NCBI GenBank assembly: GCA_025361385.1
Contig: JANYAJ010000094.1
Span: 1-6,439 of the forward strand
Direction: 5' to 3'
DNA: 6,439 nucleotides
Source: Nitrospira sp.
GTDB taxonomy: Bacteria > Nitrospirota > Nitrospiria > Nitrospirales > Nitrospiraceae
Shown here: piece after piece, positions 5,527 to 6,439 of the stretch
How positions within the stretch are numbered: position 1 is the stretch's first letter
Layout: every line of letters begins with the position of its first letter
Notes under the pieces: generated by a model
What the model was told of the DNA's origin: nothing
The model's input: the letters and a program-made list of their open reading frames with translations, nothing else
The model's database searches: none
Position numbers and translations under genes: made by a program

Positions 5527-5716
5527 TCCAGACCTCGTCCTCCTCGTTGTCCCATACGCGGCGCATGACCGGTTCCTGCGCCTGCTTTAACTCTTCAGTG
5601 AGACGATCTCTCAGTCCATGTTTGATTTCAATGTACTCGATGAAATCCAACACTTCCTGCGCGAGTGTGTCCGGGAGCTTTTGCGCTTCCTTGAAGATTC
5701 GTTCGGCTGTCGACAT
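5516..5716 (-). CDS. DUF2281-like antitoxin partner of the MazF-like toxin
   Basis: This 66-residue protein has an N-terminal MSTAERIFKEAQKLPDTLAQ-EVLDFIEYIEIKH segment like DUF2281-type small antitoxins, and an acidic C-terminus PVMRRVWDNEEDEVWNAV of the kind that wraps the toxin. Its stop overlaps the toxin ATG by 11 bases, the usual antitoxin-first coupling. The frame stays open upstream to an ATG at 5767, but that start has no ribosome site. The ATG at 5716 has GAGAGG nine bases before it and gives the typical family N-terminus, so it is preferred; starts at 5725 or 5749 cannot be excluded. In such systems antitoxin, alone or with toxin, represses the operon; no operator was identified here. 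It is intact while its toxin is broken. Confidence 0.75.
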   Translation of the reverse strand: MSTAERIFKEAQKLPDTLAQEVLDFIEYIEIKHGLRDRLTEELKQAQEPVMRRVWDNEEDEVWNAV

Positions 5717-5767
5717 GTCGTGCATCCTCTCTTCGGCCGCCAAGGCCATCTTCACCACTCTCTTCAT

Positions 5768-6015
5768 TATGGTCTGAGGGCCCTATGGAAATACCCGATG
5801 CCCGTTGCCTCGCTCACCCTCTCAAGCAACTGGGGCTACTCGACGCCCGATCCTAAGCTGAGATTTTCAAGAAATATCAGGACTTCAAGCCGTTTGAGGG
5901 TGAGCAAATCTGCGATACCCATTCGATACTCCCCTCAACAGCCTCTCGTCCTTGAAGGATACCGATTTACCCACGTCCTGACAAGCTGTACTCACGAAGT
6001 GCTGGGGACTCGGTT
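5768..6015. other. Spacer with no recognised gene; short inverted repeat and a twice-stopped frame
   Basis: No complete gene is supported here. A plus-strand frame from ATG 5785 reads 23 codons to TAA 5854-5856, then continues in the same frame for 32 codons (beginning AEIFKKYQDFKPFEGEQ) to TGA 5953-5955. The second part looks protein-like, but no family was recognised and there is no ribosome site, so it may be a gene remnant or chance. GCTCACCCTC (5812-5821) and GAGGGTGAGC (5896-5905) form a perfect 10-base inverted repeat around it. The octamer palindrome AGGGCCCT lies just upstream of the antitoxin gene at 5777-5784. Confidence 0.3.
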
Positions 6016-6050
6016 CTGAGTGCTGAGTCCTGGGTGCTGAGTGATGAGCG
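6016..6050 (+). repeat. 7-bp tandem repeat, consensus CTGAGTG
   Basis: Five contiguous heptamers: CTGAGTG, CTGAGTC, CTGGGTG, CTGAGTG, ATGAGCG. Further decayed units (AGAAGCG, TGAGACG) continue to about 6064. This resembles the short tandem heptamer repeats scattered through spacers of some bacterial genomes. It encodes nothing convincing. Confidence 0.7.
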
Positions 6051-6166
6051 AGAAGCGTGAGACGAGCGGAAATGGCGAAAAGTGCGGTATGGGATGAGCC
6101 GGATAGGCTGGGCTGGAAGGCATTCCCTCCTATCTCATTTTTCCTCCGACCAATCACCCTTACAGG

Positions 6167-6358
6167 GATGCCTTTGGCTTTCGCGCACGTGACCGGAGGA
6201 GCGAGGTATCTGCCGGCGCTGAGCCGGGAAGGAAAGCTGGAACTGACCGACGCTTCACGGTGGGCACCACCGTGACGGAGGGAATTCCAGAAGGCTTCCA
6301 CCCGGCGACGCCCGAGCGGATCGCGACGGGAGGTGCGGGAGCGAAGCCCGAAGGCATC
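6167..6358. repeat. Nested imperfect inverted repeats around a perfect short hairpin
   Basis: GGGATGCCTTTGGCTTTCGC at 6167-6186 is closely matched in reverse complement at 6339-6358 (about 17 of 20, allowing small offsets). Near the middle, 6255-6263 and 6267-6275 form a perfect 9-bp stem (TCACGGTGG) with a three-base loop. A third inverted match, ATTCCCTCC near 6122 with GGAGGGAAT at 6277-6285, begins outside the outer arms. The motif GAAGGC(A/T)TCC also recurs directly near 6116, 6291 and 6348. It lies downstream of the minus-strand gene at the window end and may be a small mobile palindromic element or a transcript-end structure. Both strands stay open through parts of it, but no protein family was recognised. 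Confidence 0.45.
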
Positions 6359-6365
6359 CCTCCCC

Positions 6366-6439
6366 CTATACTTTTGGAATACGCAGCGTCTTGCTGATCA
6401 TCAGGGTCCCGGAGAGGACAAACAGGAGGGACAGGGGAT
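6366..6439 (-). CDS. C-terminal end of a membrane protein, possibly phosphatidylserine synthase (PssA)
   Basis: Only the last 23 codons are inside the window: PLSLLFVLSGTLMISKTLRI then PKV and TAG at 6366-6368. A hydrophobic helix followed by L-M-[IV]-S and a short basic end resembles the last membrane segment of CDP-diacylglycerol-serine O-phosphatidyltransferases (CDP-alcohol phosphatidyltransferase family), which make phosphatidylserine in the inner membrane. The visible part is too short to be sure, and any polytopic membrane protein could end this way. The gene begins beyond the right edge. Confidence 0.4.
   Translation of the reverse strand, partial: PLSLLFVLSGTLMISKTLRIPKV

Noticed and set aside
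6160..6357. A 65-codon minus-strand frame and its 72-codon plus-strand counterpart
   Set aside because: Both are explained by the self-complementary sequence there; no ribosome site or family resemblance was seen.
1..6439. tRNA, rRNA or complete insertion sequence
   Set aside because: No cloverleaf with a CCA-type end, no rRNA-like stretch and no transposase motif was noticed on either strand by eye.

Overview
This is a 6.4-kb, GC-rich bacterial chromosomal segment. It looks like accessory or housekeeping DNA, with unusually long and repeat-filled spacers between genes. The Pal lipoprotein indicates a Gram-negative (diderm) cell. The SRAP protein, the orphan membrane histidine kinase, the decaying toxin-antitoxin pairs and above all the spacer repeats (9-bp and 7-bp periodicities) are compatible with a Nitrospira-like (Nitrospirota) genome. 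That assignment is an impression from general knowledge and is not proven by the sequence.

Layout, left to right. Two long imperfect hairpins (48-147 and 177-274) form the leader of a plus-strand SRAP gene (308-982). Next comes a 9-bp-periodic inverted repeat (copy 1, 1019-1110). On the minus strand follow an Xre-type antitoxin (1128-1445) with a frameshifted C-terminal remnant of its Gp49/HigB-like toxin (1435-1607), and a 703-residue membrane-GAF histidine kinase (1641-3752). A spacer holds copy 2 of the 9-bp element (3901-4035) and a strong hairpin (4078-4116) beyond the 3' end of the minus-strand pal gene (4151-4744). The next spacer holds a likely pal promoter, a single-arm fragment of the 9-bp element (4917-4943) and copy 3 (5005-5104). 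A MazF-like toxin gene broken by one in-frame TAA (5188-5526) follows, overlapped by its intact antitoxin gene (5516-5716). The last 650 bases are mostly spacer (heptamer tandem repeat, nested inverted repeats), ending in the 3' end of a minus-strand gene, perhaps a phosphatidylserine synthase.

The genes do not form one pathway. SRAP protects abasic sites during replication, Pal anchors the outer membrane to peptidoglycan, and the kinase is an orphan sensor with no response regulator in view. The strongest common threads are: (i) three copies plus a fragment of the same 9-bp-periodic hairpin element, always between genes, in the same orientation and preceded by a purine-rich stretch with rough 7-bp spacing; and (ii) two toxin-antitoxin loci in which the toxin is broken but the antitoxin still reads through.
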